Source of the DNA: Oscillospiraceae bacterium
GTDB taxonomy: Bacteria; Bacillota; Clostridia; Oscillospirales; CAG-272
Length of the DNA stretch: 64,000 nucleotides
Reading direction: 5' to 3'
Assembly: GCA_015063685.1 (NCBI GenBank)
Contig: SVTR01000012.1
Span: forward strand, 1-64,000
Positions 16,349-25,904 of this stretch are shown piece by piece; position 1 is the stretch's first letter, and each line of letters opens with the position of its first letter. The notes beneath the pieces are model-generated. The model was not told where the DNA came from, ran no database searches, and was given only the letters and a program-made list of their open reading frames with translations. The position numbers were made by a program, and so were the translations under genes.

Positions 16349-17544
16349 TGTACTACCTCAAAAAAAGTATCAGGTTTGTTGGGATCAAAGCATTCATTCG
16401 CCCACATGACGGTCACCAGATCCTCGGTGTCCGACAGGTTGATGATGTTGTGGGTGTACCCGGGGAGCATATGGACGGCCTCGATGCGCTCACCGCTGAC
16501 CTCAAAGTTCAGCACCTCGTCAGTACCGATCTTGCGGAGCTGGATGAGACCGTGACCTGCTACCACGATGAAGAACTCCCACTTGGTGTGATGCCAATGC
16601 TGCCCCTTGGTGATGCCGGGCTTGGAAATATTCACGGAGAATTGCCCGCACTTGTCGCTCCGCAGAAGCTCGGTGAAGGAGCCGCGAGCGTCACAGTTCA
16701 TCTTCAAGGAAAAACTGATCTTCTCCTTGGGAAGATAGGACAGGTAGGTGGAGTACAGCTTCTTGGCAAAGGAGCCGTAGGGGATTTCAGGCATGGTGAG
16801 GGTCTTTGGCTGGTCGCGGAAGGACTCCAGCAGGCGGACGATCTCCCCCAGGGTCACCCGATGGGTCACGGGAGCGGCGCAAAAGTCCCCGTCGGGGGTC
16901 AGCACCGTTCTGATACCATCAAAGGTACAGCGGTGAGGGCGGCCCTCCAGGGCACAGAGCATCTCGTCCATGAGATCGTCGATGTACAAAAGCTCCAGCT
17001 CCACGGCGGGGTCGCTCACCGTGATGGGGAGGTCGTTTGCCATATTGTTGCAGAAGGTGGCCACCGCGCTATTGTAGTTGGGACGGCACCACTTGCCGAA
17101 AAGATTGGGGAAGCGGTAGACGTAGACCGTCGAGCCGGTTTCCTTGGCGTAGCCGAAGAACAGCTCCTCCCCCGCCTTCTTACTGCGGCCGTAGTCGCTG
17201 TCGTAGCGGCCGATGAGAGTGGCCTGGATGGAGGAGGACAGCACCACGGGGCAGGTGTTTCCGTGCTTCTTCAGGGTCTCCAGCAGGGTGGAGGAGAAGC
17301 CGAAGTTCCCCGCCATGAACTCGGCAGGATCCTTGGGGCGGTTGACCCCCGCCAGATGGAAGACGAAGTCTGCCTTGGCGCAGTACTCGTCCAAAAGGGA
17401 AGGGTCTGTGTCGATATCGTAAAGATAAAGCTCGCCAATGGACAGGGTAGGGTGTGTTCTGTCCTTGCCGTCCTTGATGCTTTGCAGAGCCGCCGTCAGG
17501 TTCTTACCCACGAACCCGGCAGCGCCGGTGATCAGTATGTTCAT
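16345..17544 (-). CDS. capF: NAD(P)-dependent reductase with C-terminal cupin (CapF/FnlB)
   Basis: 399 residues in two domains. The N-terminal SDR Rossmann domain starts MNILITGAAGFVGKNL. The C-terminal cupin carries the metal-binding cluster QHWHHTKWEFF and a later His in HMLPGYTHNI. This matches S. aureus CapF, in which the cupin binds zinc and the SDR reduces the 4-keto sugar made by CapE. The start is at 17544 (one base after the capE stop, with GGGGAAAGTAAG upstream). The longer frame starting at 17586 would begin inside capE. Confidence 0.9.
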   Translation of the reverse strand: MNILITGAAGFVGKNLTAALQSIKDGKDRTHPTLSIGELYLYDIDTDPSLLDEYCAKADFVFHLAGVNRPKDPAEFMAGNFGFSSTLLETLKKHGNTCPVVLSSSIQATLIGRYDSDYGRSKKAGEELFFGYAKETGSTVYVYRFPNLFGKWCRPNYNSAVATFCNNMANDLPITVSDPAVELELLYIDDLMDEMLCALEGRPHRCTFDGIRTVLTPDGDFCAAPVTHRVTLGEIVRLLESFRDQPKTLTMPEIPYGSFAKKLYSTYLSYLPKEKISFSLKMNCDARGSFTELLRSDKCGQFSVNISKPGITKGQHWHHTKWEFFIVVAGHGLIQLRKIGTDEVLNFEVSGERIEAVHMLPGYTHNIINLSDTEDLVTVMWANECFDPNKPDTFFEVVQ

Positions 17545-17545
17545 C

Positions 17546-18592
17546 TTACTTTCCCCACTTGGCCAGCTCATCCTGGATGTAGGCAAGGGAGGCGATCTTG
17601 GCCTTGGTCTCGGCTACGGTCAGGAGCCTCGTGTTGTTGGAGTTGAATTCGGTGAGAGGATTGCGGTCGGCATCGCCCTGGTTGAAGTACTTGTCGTAGT
17701 TCAGGCCGCGCTTGTCGCAGGGGACGCGGTAGAAGTTGCCCATGTCGATGGCACCGGCGCACTCCTCGTTGGTCAGCAGGGTCTCGTACATCTTTTCGCC
17801 GTGACGGATGCCGATGACCTTGATGTTCTCCTTGTCGCCGCCGAAGAGCTCGCAGACCGCCTCGGCCTGGGTACGGATGGTACAGGCGGGGGCCTTCTGG
17901 ACCAGAATGTCACCGCTCTGACCGTGCTCAAAGGCGAAGAGCACCAGATCCACCGCCTCGTCCAGGGACATGATGAAGCGGGTCATACTTCCGTCGGTGA
18001 TGGTGATGGGGTTGCCCGCGCGGATCTGGTCGATCCACAGAGGGATCACCGAGCCGCGGGAGCACATGACGTTACCGTAGCGGGTGCAGCAGATCTTGGT
18101 CTTATCGGGGGAGACGGTGCGGGACTTGGCCACGATGACCTTCTCCATCATGGCCTTGGAGGTACCCATGGCGTTGACGGGGTAGGCGGCCTTGTCGGTG
18201 GACAGGCAGACAATGTTCTTCACCCCTGCCTCAATGGCGGCGGTGAGGACGTTCTCGGTGCCCAGGACGTTGGTCTTGACTGCCTCAATGGGGAAGAACT
18301 CGCAGGAGGGTACTTGCTTCAAGGCAGCGGCGTGGAAGATATAGTCCACCCCGTGCATGGCATTTTTTACCGACGCCAGATCGCGGACATCGCCGATGTA
18401 GAACTTGATCTTGTCGGCCACCTCGGGCATCTTGGCCTGGAACTCGTGGCGCATATCGTCCTGCTTCTTCTCGTCGCGGGAGAAGATACGAATCTCACCG
18501 ATATCGGTTTTTAAAAAACGGTTGAGAACGGCGTTACCGAAGGAGCCGGTGCCGCCGGTGATCAGCAAGGTTTTTCCTGTGAAAAGAGACAT
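17546..18592 (-). CDS. capE: UDP-GlcNAc 4,6-dehydratase/epimerase (CapE/FnlA type)
   Basis: 348 residues, soluble short-form FlaA1 relative. The nucleotide-binding motif is TGGTGSFGN. The active-site segment MGTSKAMMEK has Met in place of the usual SDR Tyr, as known for CapE-type enzymes. It acts first in UDP-L-FucNAc synthesis from UDP-GlcNAc. The start is ATG 18592, with GGAGG nine bases upstream; the ATG at 18613 lies before that ribosome site and is rejected. First gene of a three-gene operon with its own promoter. No glycosyltransferase or flippase for the sugar is adjacent. Confidence 0.9.
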   Translation of the reverse strand: MSLFTGKTLLITGGTGSFGNAVLNRFLKTDIGEIRIFSRDEKKQDDMRHEFQAKMPEVADKIKFYIGDVRDLASVKNAMHGVDYIFHAAALKQVPSCEFFPIEAVKTNVLGTENVLTAAIEAGVKNIVCLSTDKAAYPVNAMGTSKAMMEKVIVAKSRTVSPDKTKICCTRYGNVMCSRGSVIPLWIDQIRAGNPITITDGSMTRFIMSLDEAVDLVLFAFEHGQSGDILVQKAPACTIRTQAEAVCELFGGDKENIKVIGIRHGEKMYETLLTNEECAGAIDMGNFYRVPCDKRGLNYDKYFNQGDADRNPLTEFNSNNTRLLTVAETKAKIASLAYIQDELAKWGK

Positions 18593-18630
18593 ATCTGTGA
18601 TCCTCCGAACCAAACATAATAATTCATTTC

Positions 18631-18659
18631 ATTATATCACATTTTTCGTCATCCGTCAA
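18631..18659 (-). promoter_or_regulatory. Promoter of capEFG
   Basis: Minus strand TTGACG (18654-18659), 17-bp spacer ending AAAATGTGA, TATAAT (18631-18636); extended -10 TGA. Confidence 0.85.
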
Positions 18660-18709
18660 GAGAAATTTTTAGAGATCGTATTTTGGCAAATTCTCAGAAT
18701 CGTATTTTG

Positions 18710-18752
18710 CAAAACCAAAGGAGGCTGGCTCACAGAGAGTCGACCTCCTTTT
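18710..18752 (-). terminator. Terminator of the giant lipoprotein gene
   Basis: On the minus strand AAAGGAGG...CCTCCTTT with an imperfect inner stem (TCGACTC / GAGCCAG), followed by GGTTTTGC. It lies about 50 bp beyond the stop codon at 18802. Confidence 0.65.
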
Positions 18753-18801
18753 GGGAAATCATGGTTTTTTCAGTTGGGAAAGAAGGCATGGCCCTCTATA
18801 A

Positions 18802-21800
18802 TCAACTGATCGTCAAGTTCTTTTTATAGCCAACGAGCTGATCGACGTCACTCTCACCGGTCACGGTACCGCTGCTCGTGCAGTCAGTCACGGAGCCTGC
18901 CGCATTGGAGTTAGTGTATCCAAAGAGACCTCCCACATAGGAGACACCGCTCACGTTACCCGTATTTTCGCACTCAACCACCGTTAATTTATGGCCGCTG
19001 CTTGTGCAGTTAGAGCGCCCTACCAGACCGCCCGCATAGTTGCCGATGGCCACGATCGCTCCGCTGTTCTTTACCTGTTGGAAGGTGGCGGAGGAAGTTC
19101 CCTGAGTACCAATGATACCGCCCACCAACTCAAAGCCCGAGATATTCGCCACGTTTTCAACGTTGTTACAAGTGATACCCTCGTCTACGTTACCAACAAC
19201 ACCGCCGATATAACGGCCGGCGTCGGTAGCATTGATGGAGATCTCGTTTTTCACGTTGGTAAAGGTGCCGCCTCGCGTTCTTCCAAAGAAACCGCCGATA
19301 TTTTCGTGCTTGAATTCATTGACAGCGGGAAGCTCATCGGTCAAAATGATCTTGGAGCCGGTGTTTTTAGCATCGGTGAGATTGAGAGCGTAGCCTTCGC
19401 CGGCAAAGCCACCCACATAGAATTGGCCCGTGACGGTAGAGGAGGCAGAAGCATTCTTGATGGTGCCGGTACTGTTGGACTTAACGTATCCGAAAAGACC
19501 ACCCACGTGCTGTTGACCTGTAACCTTACCCGTGGAGGAGATGTCCGTGAAGCTGCCTGCGGCGTTGGAATAAGCATATCCGAACATACCGCCTACATAG
19601 GTTACACCGCTTACGTCACCCGTGTTTTCACATTCAAGTACAGTCAAATTTTTGTTGCTGTCGGAGCAATTTGTACGTCCTGCCAAGCCGCCGGCGTAGT
19701 CACCGGAGCTTGAAATATTACCGCTGTTCTTGACCTGCTGATAGATGGCGGTGCTTGATCCCTGGGAACCGATGATACCTCCCACACGCTCCGCACCCGA
19801 AATATCGGCCACGTTTTCAACGTTGGTACAGGTGATGCCGTTGTCTATGTTACCGACCACACCGCCGATATAGCGGCCGGTACCGTAAGCGTCGATCGCA
19901 ATCTCATTTTTAACGTCGGTAATTCGACCTCCCGTTGTTTTTCCGAAGAAGCCGCCGATATTGCTATGCACATATCCTTCCTGGGCGGGAAGCGCGTCGG
20001 TGAGAATAATCTTAGAGTCGGAGTTCTGACAGTTGGAGAGAATCATGTCATAGGCCTCACCCGCAAAGCCACCCACGTAGAATTGACCCTTAATGGTGGC
20101 GGAAACGGAGGAATCCGCGATGGTGCCGGCGGTGTTGGATTTAGCGTATCCAAAGAGACCGCCCACGTGCTGCTGACCTGTAACGTTACCCGTGGAGGAG
20201 ATGTCCGTGAAGCTGCCTGCGGCGTTGGAATAAGCATATCCGAACAGACCGCCTACATGCTGTTGACCTGTAACGTCACCCGTGTTTTCACATTCAAGCA
20301 CCGTCAACTTCTGGTTGTTGTTGGCACAGGATGCGCATCCCGCCAAACCGCCGATGTAATCACCCGTACCTGAGATGTTACCGCTGTTCTTTACCTGCTG
20401 GTAAGAGGAGGTCCAAGGTGAGTGATATCCGATGATACCGCCAACGTACGCAGCACCGGAAATGTCAGCCACGTTTTCAACGTTTGTGAAGTAAACGCTG
20501 TTGGTCAGATGACCAACGATACCGCCGATATAGCGGCCGTTGCCGTATGCGTCAATTTCAATCTCGTTTTTCAGATTGGTGAGGGTAGCGGCGGTGGTCT
20601 TACCGATATAGCCGCCAATGTATTCGTTTTTCAGATTATTTACCGCGGGAAGCTCATCGGTGAGAATGATCTTGGAGCCGGTGTTCTTACAATCGGTGAT
20701 ATTGATGCTGTATGCCTCACCCACAAAGCCGCCCACATAGAACTGACCCTTGATGGTGGCGGAAACGGAGGAATCCGCGATACTGCCTGCAACGTTGGAA
20801 TAAGCGTATCCAAACAGACCGCCTACATGCTGTTGACCTGTAACGTCACCCGTGTTTTCACATTCAAGCACCGTCAACTTCTGGTTGTTGTTGGCACAGG
20901 ATGCGCATCCCGCCAAACCGCCGATGTAATCACCCGTGCCGGAGATATTGCCGCTGTTCTTTACCTGCTGGTAAGAGGAGGTCCAGGGGGCGTGATATCC
21001 GATGATACCGCCAACGTACTCAGCACCGGAAATGTCAGCCACGTTTTCAACGTTTGTGAAGTAAACGCTGTTGGTCAGATGACCAACGATACCGCCGATA
21101 TAGCGGCCGTTGCCGTATGCGTCAATTTCAATCTCGTTTTTCAGATTGGTGAGGGTAGCGGCGGTGGTCTTACCGATATAGCCGCCAATGTATTCGTTTT
21201 TCAGATTATTTACCGCGGGAAGCTCATCGGTGAGAATGATCTTGGAGCCGGTGTTTTTACAATCGGTGATATTGATGCTGTATGCCTCACCTACAAAGCC
21301 ACCTACGTAGAACTGACCCTTGATGGTGGCGGAGACGGAGGAATCCGTGATACTGCCGGCAACGTTGGAATAAGCATATCCGAACAGACCGCCTACATGC
21401 TGTTGACCTGTAACGTCACCCGTGGAGGAGATGTCCGTGAAGCTGCCTGCGGCGTGGGAATAAGCGTATCCGAACAGACCACCTACGTTCACACCACCGG
21501 TTATGTCACCCGTGTTTTCACATTTAAGCACCGTCAACTTCTGGTTGCTGTTGGCACAGGATGCGCATCCCGCCAAACCGCCGATGTAATCACCCGTGCC
21601 GGAGATATTACCGCTGTTCTTTACCTGCTGGTAAGAGGAGGTCCAAGGTGAGTGATATCCGATGATACCGCCAACGTGCTCAGCACCGGAAATGTCAGCC
21701 ACGTTTTCAACGTTTGTGAAGTAAACGCTGTTGGTCAGATGACCAACGATACCGCCGATATGGCGGCCGTTGCCGTATGCGTCAATTTCAATCTCGTTTT

Positions 21801-24800
21801 TCAGATTGGTGAGGGTAGCGGCGGTGGTCTTACCGATATAGCCGCCAATGTATTCGTTTTTCAGATTATTTACCTCGGGAAGCTCATCGGTGAGAATGAT
21901 CTTGGAGCCGGTGTTCTTACAATCGGTGATATTGATGCTGTATGCCTCACCCACAAAGCCACCTACGAAGAACTGACCCTTGATGGTGGCGGAAACGGAG
22001 GAATCCGCGATACTGCCTGCAACGTTGGAATAAGCATATCCGAACAGACCGCCTACATGCTGTTGACCTGTAACGTCACCCGTGTTTTCACATTCAAGCA
22101 CCGTCACCTTCTGGTTGTTGTTGGCACAGGATGCGCATCCCGACAAACCGCCGATGTAATCACCCGTGCCGGAGATATTACCGCTGTTCTTTACCTGCTG
22201 GTAAGAGGAGGTCAAGGGGGCGTGATATCCGATGATACCGCCAACGTACGCAGCACCGGAAATGTCAGCCACGTTTTCAACGTTTGTGAAGTAAACGCTG
22301 TTGGTCAGATGACCAACGATACCGCCGATATGGCGGCCGTTGCCGTATGCGTCAATTTCAATCTCGTTTTTCAGATTGGTGAGGGTAGCGGCGGTGGTCT
22401 TACCGATATAGCCGCCAATGTATTCGTTTTTCAGATTATTGACTGCGGGAAGCTCATCGGTGAGAATGATCTTGGAGCCGGTGTTTTTACAATCGGTGAT
22501 ATTGATGCTGTATGCCTCACCCACAAAGCCACCTACGTAGAACTGACCCTTGATGGTGGCGGAAACGGAGGAATCCGCGATACTGCCTGCGGTGTTAGCG
22601 GAATAAGCGTGTCCAAACAGACCACCGACGTAGGATTGACCCGTGACAGGAGCAGAGACCGTAGAAGCCTGGACGGTCAGGGTGCTGTTGGCGCGGGCAA
22701 AACCGGCAAGACCGCCGACGTAAGACACACCGGTAACCGCGCCCGTGTTTTCGCAGTCAAGGATCGTAAGGGTTGTGCCACTGTAGACAACCCCGGTGCA
22801 ATAACCTGCAATACCGCCCACGTAAGTGCCGGTGCCCGTGACGCTACCGTGGTTCTTAACATTCTGATAAACGGTATCGTAGTTACCCTGGTAACCTAAA
22901 ATACCGCCGACGCAATCTACTGCCGTAACAGAACCGTGGTGTTCAAGATTCTGATAGGTACCGCCATTTTCCACACGTCCTACCAAACCACCCACATAGG
23001 TTTTACCGATCACCTCGGTATTGGCAGAGCAGTTGATGATGTGGGAACGGGCATAACCTGCGATACCACCTACGTACGTCATACCGGGAGCGTTGATATA
23101 ACCCGAAACGTTGACCTCTGAGAGGCTGTTCGTGTAGTAACCGCAAAGGATACCCGCGTAATTCAAGTCTCCGCTGACCGTGATGCTGGCACCCGTTACG
23201 TTAACACGCTTGAGGGTACCGCTTACGTTACCAAAGAGACCCACGTAAGAGGTCTGCTTGGAGATCTTCAGGTTGGAAATGGTCAGATTCTTACCGTCAA
23301 AGGTACCGCTGAAGGCCTTGCTTGCGTTACCGATGGGGATCCATTCGGCAGAACCGAGGTCGATGTCGTTGCCGAGACTGACGGTCTTGCCGGAGAAATT
23401 ATAGCCGTTGATATTGACAAGGTACGCAAGACCTGCCAGCTGTTCTCTGGTCGTCAGAACGAAGGAGCTTACCGATCCGGAATACCAGCTGGTATCGGGT
23501 GTGATCTCACCGAAGGGCTCCTCCAGCTCGCAGAAGAGACAGTAGCGATCCACGAAATGATGACCCTTGGCAGGGGTGTAATCATTTCTGTAACTGTAGC
23601 CGCAATCCTGGCAGGTAAAGGTGGTGTAACCCTGCGCAAGACAAGTGGGGGACGTGACCAACTGAACCATGTTTTCATGCTCACAGGTGCTGTTGGAAAT
23701 CTCCACCTCGTATACAGAACCGTTGGACAGGGTGATGACAACGTGACCCGTGTAATCAATGAGAATATCGGAAATGCCGATACCCGTGTCACCCTTATCA
23801 CCCTTGTCACCCTGAATACCTTGCTCACCGTCTACACCGTTGACAACCTCAAAGGTGGTGGTGGAGCCATCGTCAAAGGTGATGGTGTAGATGTCTACGT
23901 TATCTCGGGTGTCGGTCTTTTCAACAGAGACAATACCGTTACCGGTGTCGCCCTTGTCACCCTGATCACCCTTGTCGCCCTTATCACCCTTGTCACCCTT
24001 ATCGCCGTCTTCTCCGTCAATACCGTTGACCACGTTGAAGGTGGTGAAGCTGCCGTCGTCAAAGATGATGGTGTAGGTGTCCACGTTGCCGCTGGTAGCG
24101 GTCAATTCGATATTGACAATGCCGTTACCCTTATCACCCGGAACACCCTGGATACCTTGAATACCTTGAGGGCCTTGGGCACCGGTGTCACCCTTGTCAC
24201 CCTTGTCGCCCTTTTCGCCATCCTCGCCGTCAATGCCGTTGACGATCTCAAAGGTGGTGGTGGAGCCGTCGTCAAAGGTGATGGTATATGTATCGACGTT
24301 CTCGTTGGTGGAAGTTTTTTCAATGGTCAAAATACCGTTGCCCTTGTCACCCTTGGGGCCGACGAGGGACAGAAGCCAGTCGCTCTCAGAGCCCTCGTAG
24401 CCGTATTTACAGGCAATTTCGTAAGCCGACAGACCATCATCGCCATCCTTGCCGTCAACGCCTACCATGGTAGCCAGCCAATCTTGGAGCGTACCCTCAA
24501 AGCCCTGCTCCTTGGCCAACTCATAGGCGGATTTACCGTCATTACCATCCTGTCCGTTCTGGCCATCCTGACCGTTCTGACCCACGAGGGATGCCAGCCA
24601 TTCAGTCAGAGAGCCCTTGAAGCCCATGTCGCAAGCCAGCTGATAGGCGGATTTGCCATCAGCACCGGTAGCGCCGGTTTCACCCTGAGGACCCTGAGGT
24701 CCGGTAGCGCCGGTTTCGCCCTGAGGACCCTGAGGTCCGGTAGCGCCGGTCTCGCCCTGAGGACCCTGAGGACCGGTAGCGCCGGTCTCACCTTGAGGAC

Positions 24801-25647
24801 CCTGAGGACCGGTAGCGCCGGTCTCGCCCTGAGGACCCTGAGGTCCGGTAGCGCCGGTCTCGCCCTGAGGACCCTGAGGACCGGTAGCGCCGGTTTCACC
24901 CTGAGGACCCTGAGGTCCGGTAGCACCGGTCTCGCCCTGAGAACCCTGAGGACCGGTAGCACCGGTCTCGCCCTGAGGACCCTGAGGACCGGTAGCACCG
25001 GTCTCACCAATCAGAGAATCCAACCAGGCCGCCAGGGAACCCTTGAAGCCGTTATCAAGAGCCAGCTCATAGGCAGATTTGCCGTTTTTACCGTCCTGAC
25101 CGTCAGCGCCGGCGGGACCCTGAGGACCGGTCGCACCGTCCTGGCCGTCAGCACCCGCGGGACCCTGAGGACCGGTAGCACCGTCTTGACCGTCAGCGCC
25201 GGCGGGGCCGATGAGGGACTCCAGCCATTCGGCCTCAGTGCCGGTATATCCGTTTTCTACGGCAAGCTCATAGGCGGATTTGCCGCGCTCACCGTCGGCC
25301 CCGGTAGCACCCACCTCACCCACAAGGGAAGCAAGCCATTGCTCAAGGGTACCTTGGTAGCCCTTGTCTACAGCAAGCTCGTAGGCGGATTTTCCGTCAA
25401 CGCCATCTTTTCCGTCGACGCCATCTTTTCCGTCAACGCCATCTTTTCCGTCGACGCCGTCTTTGCCGTCAACGCCGTCTTTTCCATCCACACCGTCCTT
25501 ACCGTCAGCGCCGGCAGGACCCTGAGGGCCTGTGGCACCGGGCTGACCGTCAGCACCGGGCAATCCGTCCTGCGCGCAGGAGGTGAAAACGATGCAACAC
25601 GTGAGGAATAGTATAGCGATTACTGATAGAAATGAAGATTTTTTCAT
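18802..25647 (-). CDS. Giant lipoprotein with collagen-like and GLUG-like repeats
   Basis: 2281 residues, predicted cell-surface lipoprotein. The signal peptide ends in the lipobox-like VFTSC (Cys about residue 25). Residues about 27-640 are Gly-X-Y collagen-like: runs of DGKDGV, then ten or so [12 protein letters not shown] 12-mers, with recurring KSAYELA..GY.GT...WL.SL.G inserts. Residues about 650-710 hold a Cys/His module ([21 protein letters not shown]) related to the repeat protein at the window start. The remaining 1570 residues are YVGGLxG/IGGIVG repeats of GLUG type, expected to form a beta-solenoid. ATG 25647 is used because TTGGAGGAAGCT precedes it; the ORF extends 14 codons further without a ribosome site. 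Likely adhesin or matrix role (inference). Confidence 0.9.
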   Translation of the reverse strand: MKKSSFLSVIAILFLTCCIVFTSCAQDGLPGADGQPGATGPQGPAGADGKDGVDGKDGVDGKDGVDGKDGVDGKDGVDGKDGVDGKSAYELAVDKGYQGTLEQWLASLVGEVGATGADGERGKSAYELAVENGYTGTEAEWLESLIGPAGADGQDGATGPQGPAGADGQDGATGPQGPAGADGQDGKNGKSAYELALDNGFKGSLAAWLDSLIGETGATGPQGPQGETGATGPQGSQGETGATGPQGPQGETGATGPQGPQGETGATGPQGPQGETGATGPQGPQGETGATGPQGPQGETGATGPQGPQGETGATGPQGPQGETGATGADGKSAYQLACDMGFKGSLTEWLASLVGQNGQDGQNGQDGNDGKSAYELAKEQGFEGTLQDWLATMVGVDGKDGDDGLSAYEIACKYGYEGSESDWLLSLVGPKGDKGNGILTIEKTSTNENVDTYTITFDDGSTTTFEIVNGIDGEDGEKGDKGDKGDTGAQGPQGIQGIQGVPGDKGNGIVNIELTATSGNVDTYTIIFDDGSFTTFNVVNGIDGEDGDKGDKGDKGDKGDQGDKGDTGNGIVSVEKTDTRDNVDIYTITFDDGSTTTFEVVNGVDGEQGIQGDKGDKGDTGIGISDILIDYTGHVVITLSNGSVYEVEISNSTCEHENMVQLVTSPTCLAQGYTTFTCQDCGYSYRNDYTPAKGHHFVDRYCLFCELEEPFGEITPDTSWYSGSVSSFVLTTREQLAGLAYLVNINGYNFSGKTVSLGNDIDLGSAEWIPIGNASKAFSGTFDGKNLTISNLKISKQTSYVGLFGNVSGTLKRVNVTGASITVSGDLNYAGILCGYYTNSLSEVNVSGYINAPGMTYVGGIAGYARSHIINCSANTEVIGKTYVGGLVGRVENGGTYQNLEHHGSVTAVDCVGGILGYQGNYDTVYQNVKNHGSVTGTGTYVGGIAGYCTGVVYSGTTLTILDCENTGAVTGVSYVGGLAGFARANSTLTVQASTVSAPVTGQSYVGGLFGHAYSANTAGSIADSSVSATIKGQFYVGGFVGEAYSINITDCKNTGSKIILTDELPAVNNLKNEYIGGYIGKTTAATLTNLKNEIEIDAYGNGRHIGGIVGHLTNSVYFTNVENVADISGAAYVGGIIGYHAPLTSSYQQVKNSGNISGTGDYIGGLSGCASCANNNQKVTVLECENTGDVTGQQHVGGLFGYAYSNVAGSIADSSVSATIKGQFFVGGFVGEAYSINITDCKNTGSKIILTDELPEVNNLKNEYIGGYIGKTTAATLTNLKNEIEIDAYGNGRHIGGIVGHLTNSVYFTNVENVADISGAEHVGGIIGYHSPWTSSYQQVKNSGNISGTGDYIGGLAGCASCANSNQKLTVLKCENTGDITGGVNVGGLFGYAYSHAAGSFTDISSTGDVTGQQHVGGLFGYAYSNVAGSITDSSVSATIKGQFYVGGFVGEAYSINITDCKNTGSKIILTDELPAVNNLKNEYIGGYIGKTTAATLTNLKNEIEIDAYGNGRYIGGIVGHLTNSVYFTNVENVADISGAEYVGGIIGYHAPWTSSYQQVKNSGNISGTGDYIGGLAGCASCANNNQKLTVLECENTGDVTGQQHVGGLFGYAYSNVAGSIADSSVSATIKGQFYVGGFVGEAYSINITDCKNTGSKIILTDELPAVNNLKNEYIGGYIGKTTAATLTNLKNEIEIDAYGNGRYIGGIVGHLTNSVYFTNVENVADISGAAYVGGIIGYHSPWTSSYQQVKNSGNISGTGDYIGGLAGCASCANNNQKLTVLECENTGDVTGQQHVGGLFGYAYSNAAGSFTDISSTGNVTGQQHVGGLFGYAKSNTAGTIADSSVSATIKGQFYVGGFAGEAYDMILSNCQNSDSKIILTDALPAQEGYVHSNIGGFFGKTTGGRITDVKNEIAIDAYGTGRYIGGVVGNIDNGITCTNVENVADISGAERVGGIIGSQGSSTAIYQQVKNSGNISSSGDYAGGLAGRTNCSDSNKNLTVLECENTGDVSGVTYVGGMFGYAYSNAAGSFTDISSTGKVTGQQHVGGLFGYVKSNSTGTIKNASASSTVTGQFYVGGFAGEGYALNLTDAKNTGSKIILTDELPAVNEFKHENIGGFFGRTRGGTFTNVKNEISINATDAGRYIGGVVGNVDEGITCNNVENVANISGFELVGGIIGTQGTSSATFQQVKNSGAIVAIGNYAGGLVGRSNCTSSGHKLTVVECENTGNVSGVSYVGGLFGYTNSNAAGSVTDCTSSGTVTGESDVDQLVGYKKNLTIS
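20431..22800 (-). repeat. 570/660-bp tandem repeats inside the giant lipoprotein gene
   Basis: The segment GATGATACCGCCAACGT recurs at 20431, 21001, 21661 and 22231: period 570, 660, 570 bp (190 or 220 codons). The 660-bp unit has one extra 30-codon [18 protein letters not shown]-type module. The four units are almost identical in DNA. Two further, diverged units lie nearer the 3' end of the gene (18.9-20.4 kb). Confidence 0.92.
24668..25008 (-). repeat. 36-bp collagen-coding tandem repeats
   Basis: About ten near-identical 36-bp units encode [12 protein letters not shown]. Synonymous differences (GGTCC/GGACC, GCGCC/GCACC) are scattered between units. Confidence 0.92.
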
Positions 25648-25679
25648 AGCTTCCTCCAAGATCAATATATATAAAATAT

Positions 25680-25708
25680 ATAATATCACATTTTTACTCC
25701 AATGTCAA
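25680..25708 (-). promoter_or_regulatory. Promoter of the giant lipoprotein gene
   Basis: Minus strand TTGACA (25703-25708), 17-bp spacer ending AAAATGTGA, TATTAT (25680-25685). The spacer end matches the one in the capEFG promoter. Confidence 0.8.
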
Positions 25709-25816
25709 TAAAAGTTGCTAAAATGATGAATAAACGCCGGCAAAGAATTTTTCGATAAACAGTTCTGTTACCAAAAATTTCGCATGGATTTTGCTTTGTA
25801 ATATATGCCATTTCGC

Positions 25817-25845
25817 TTGACATCAATGCCACATTATGGTATAAT
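25817..25845 (+). promoter_or_regulatory. Promoter of the GH127-type gene
   Basis: TTGACA (25817-25822), 17-bp spacer, TATAAT (25840-25845). Confidence 0.88.
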
Positions 25846-25904
25846 CTTTTGCGATAGGGTGAGCATTCCAAACCGAAAATCCAAGCCACCCTGCGGAGAT
25901 GTAT

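Noticed and set aside
20422-22899. Two plus-strand frames of more than 400 codons
   Set aside because: Antisense of the GLUG repeats; repeat structure is explained by the lipoprotein.
23557-25611. 684-codon plus-strand frame ([10 protein letters not shown] repeats)
   Set aside because: Produced by the collagen-coding repeats read backwards; the minus-strand frame has the signal peptide and ribosome site.
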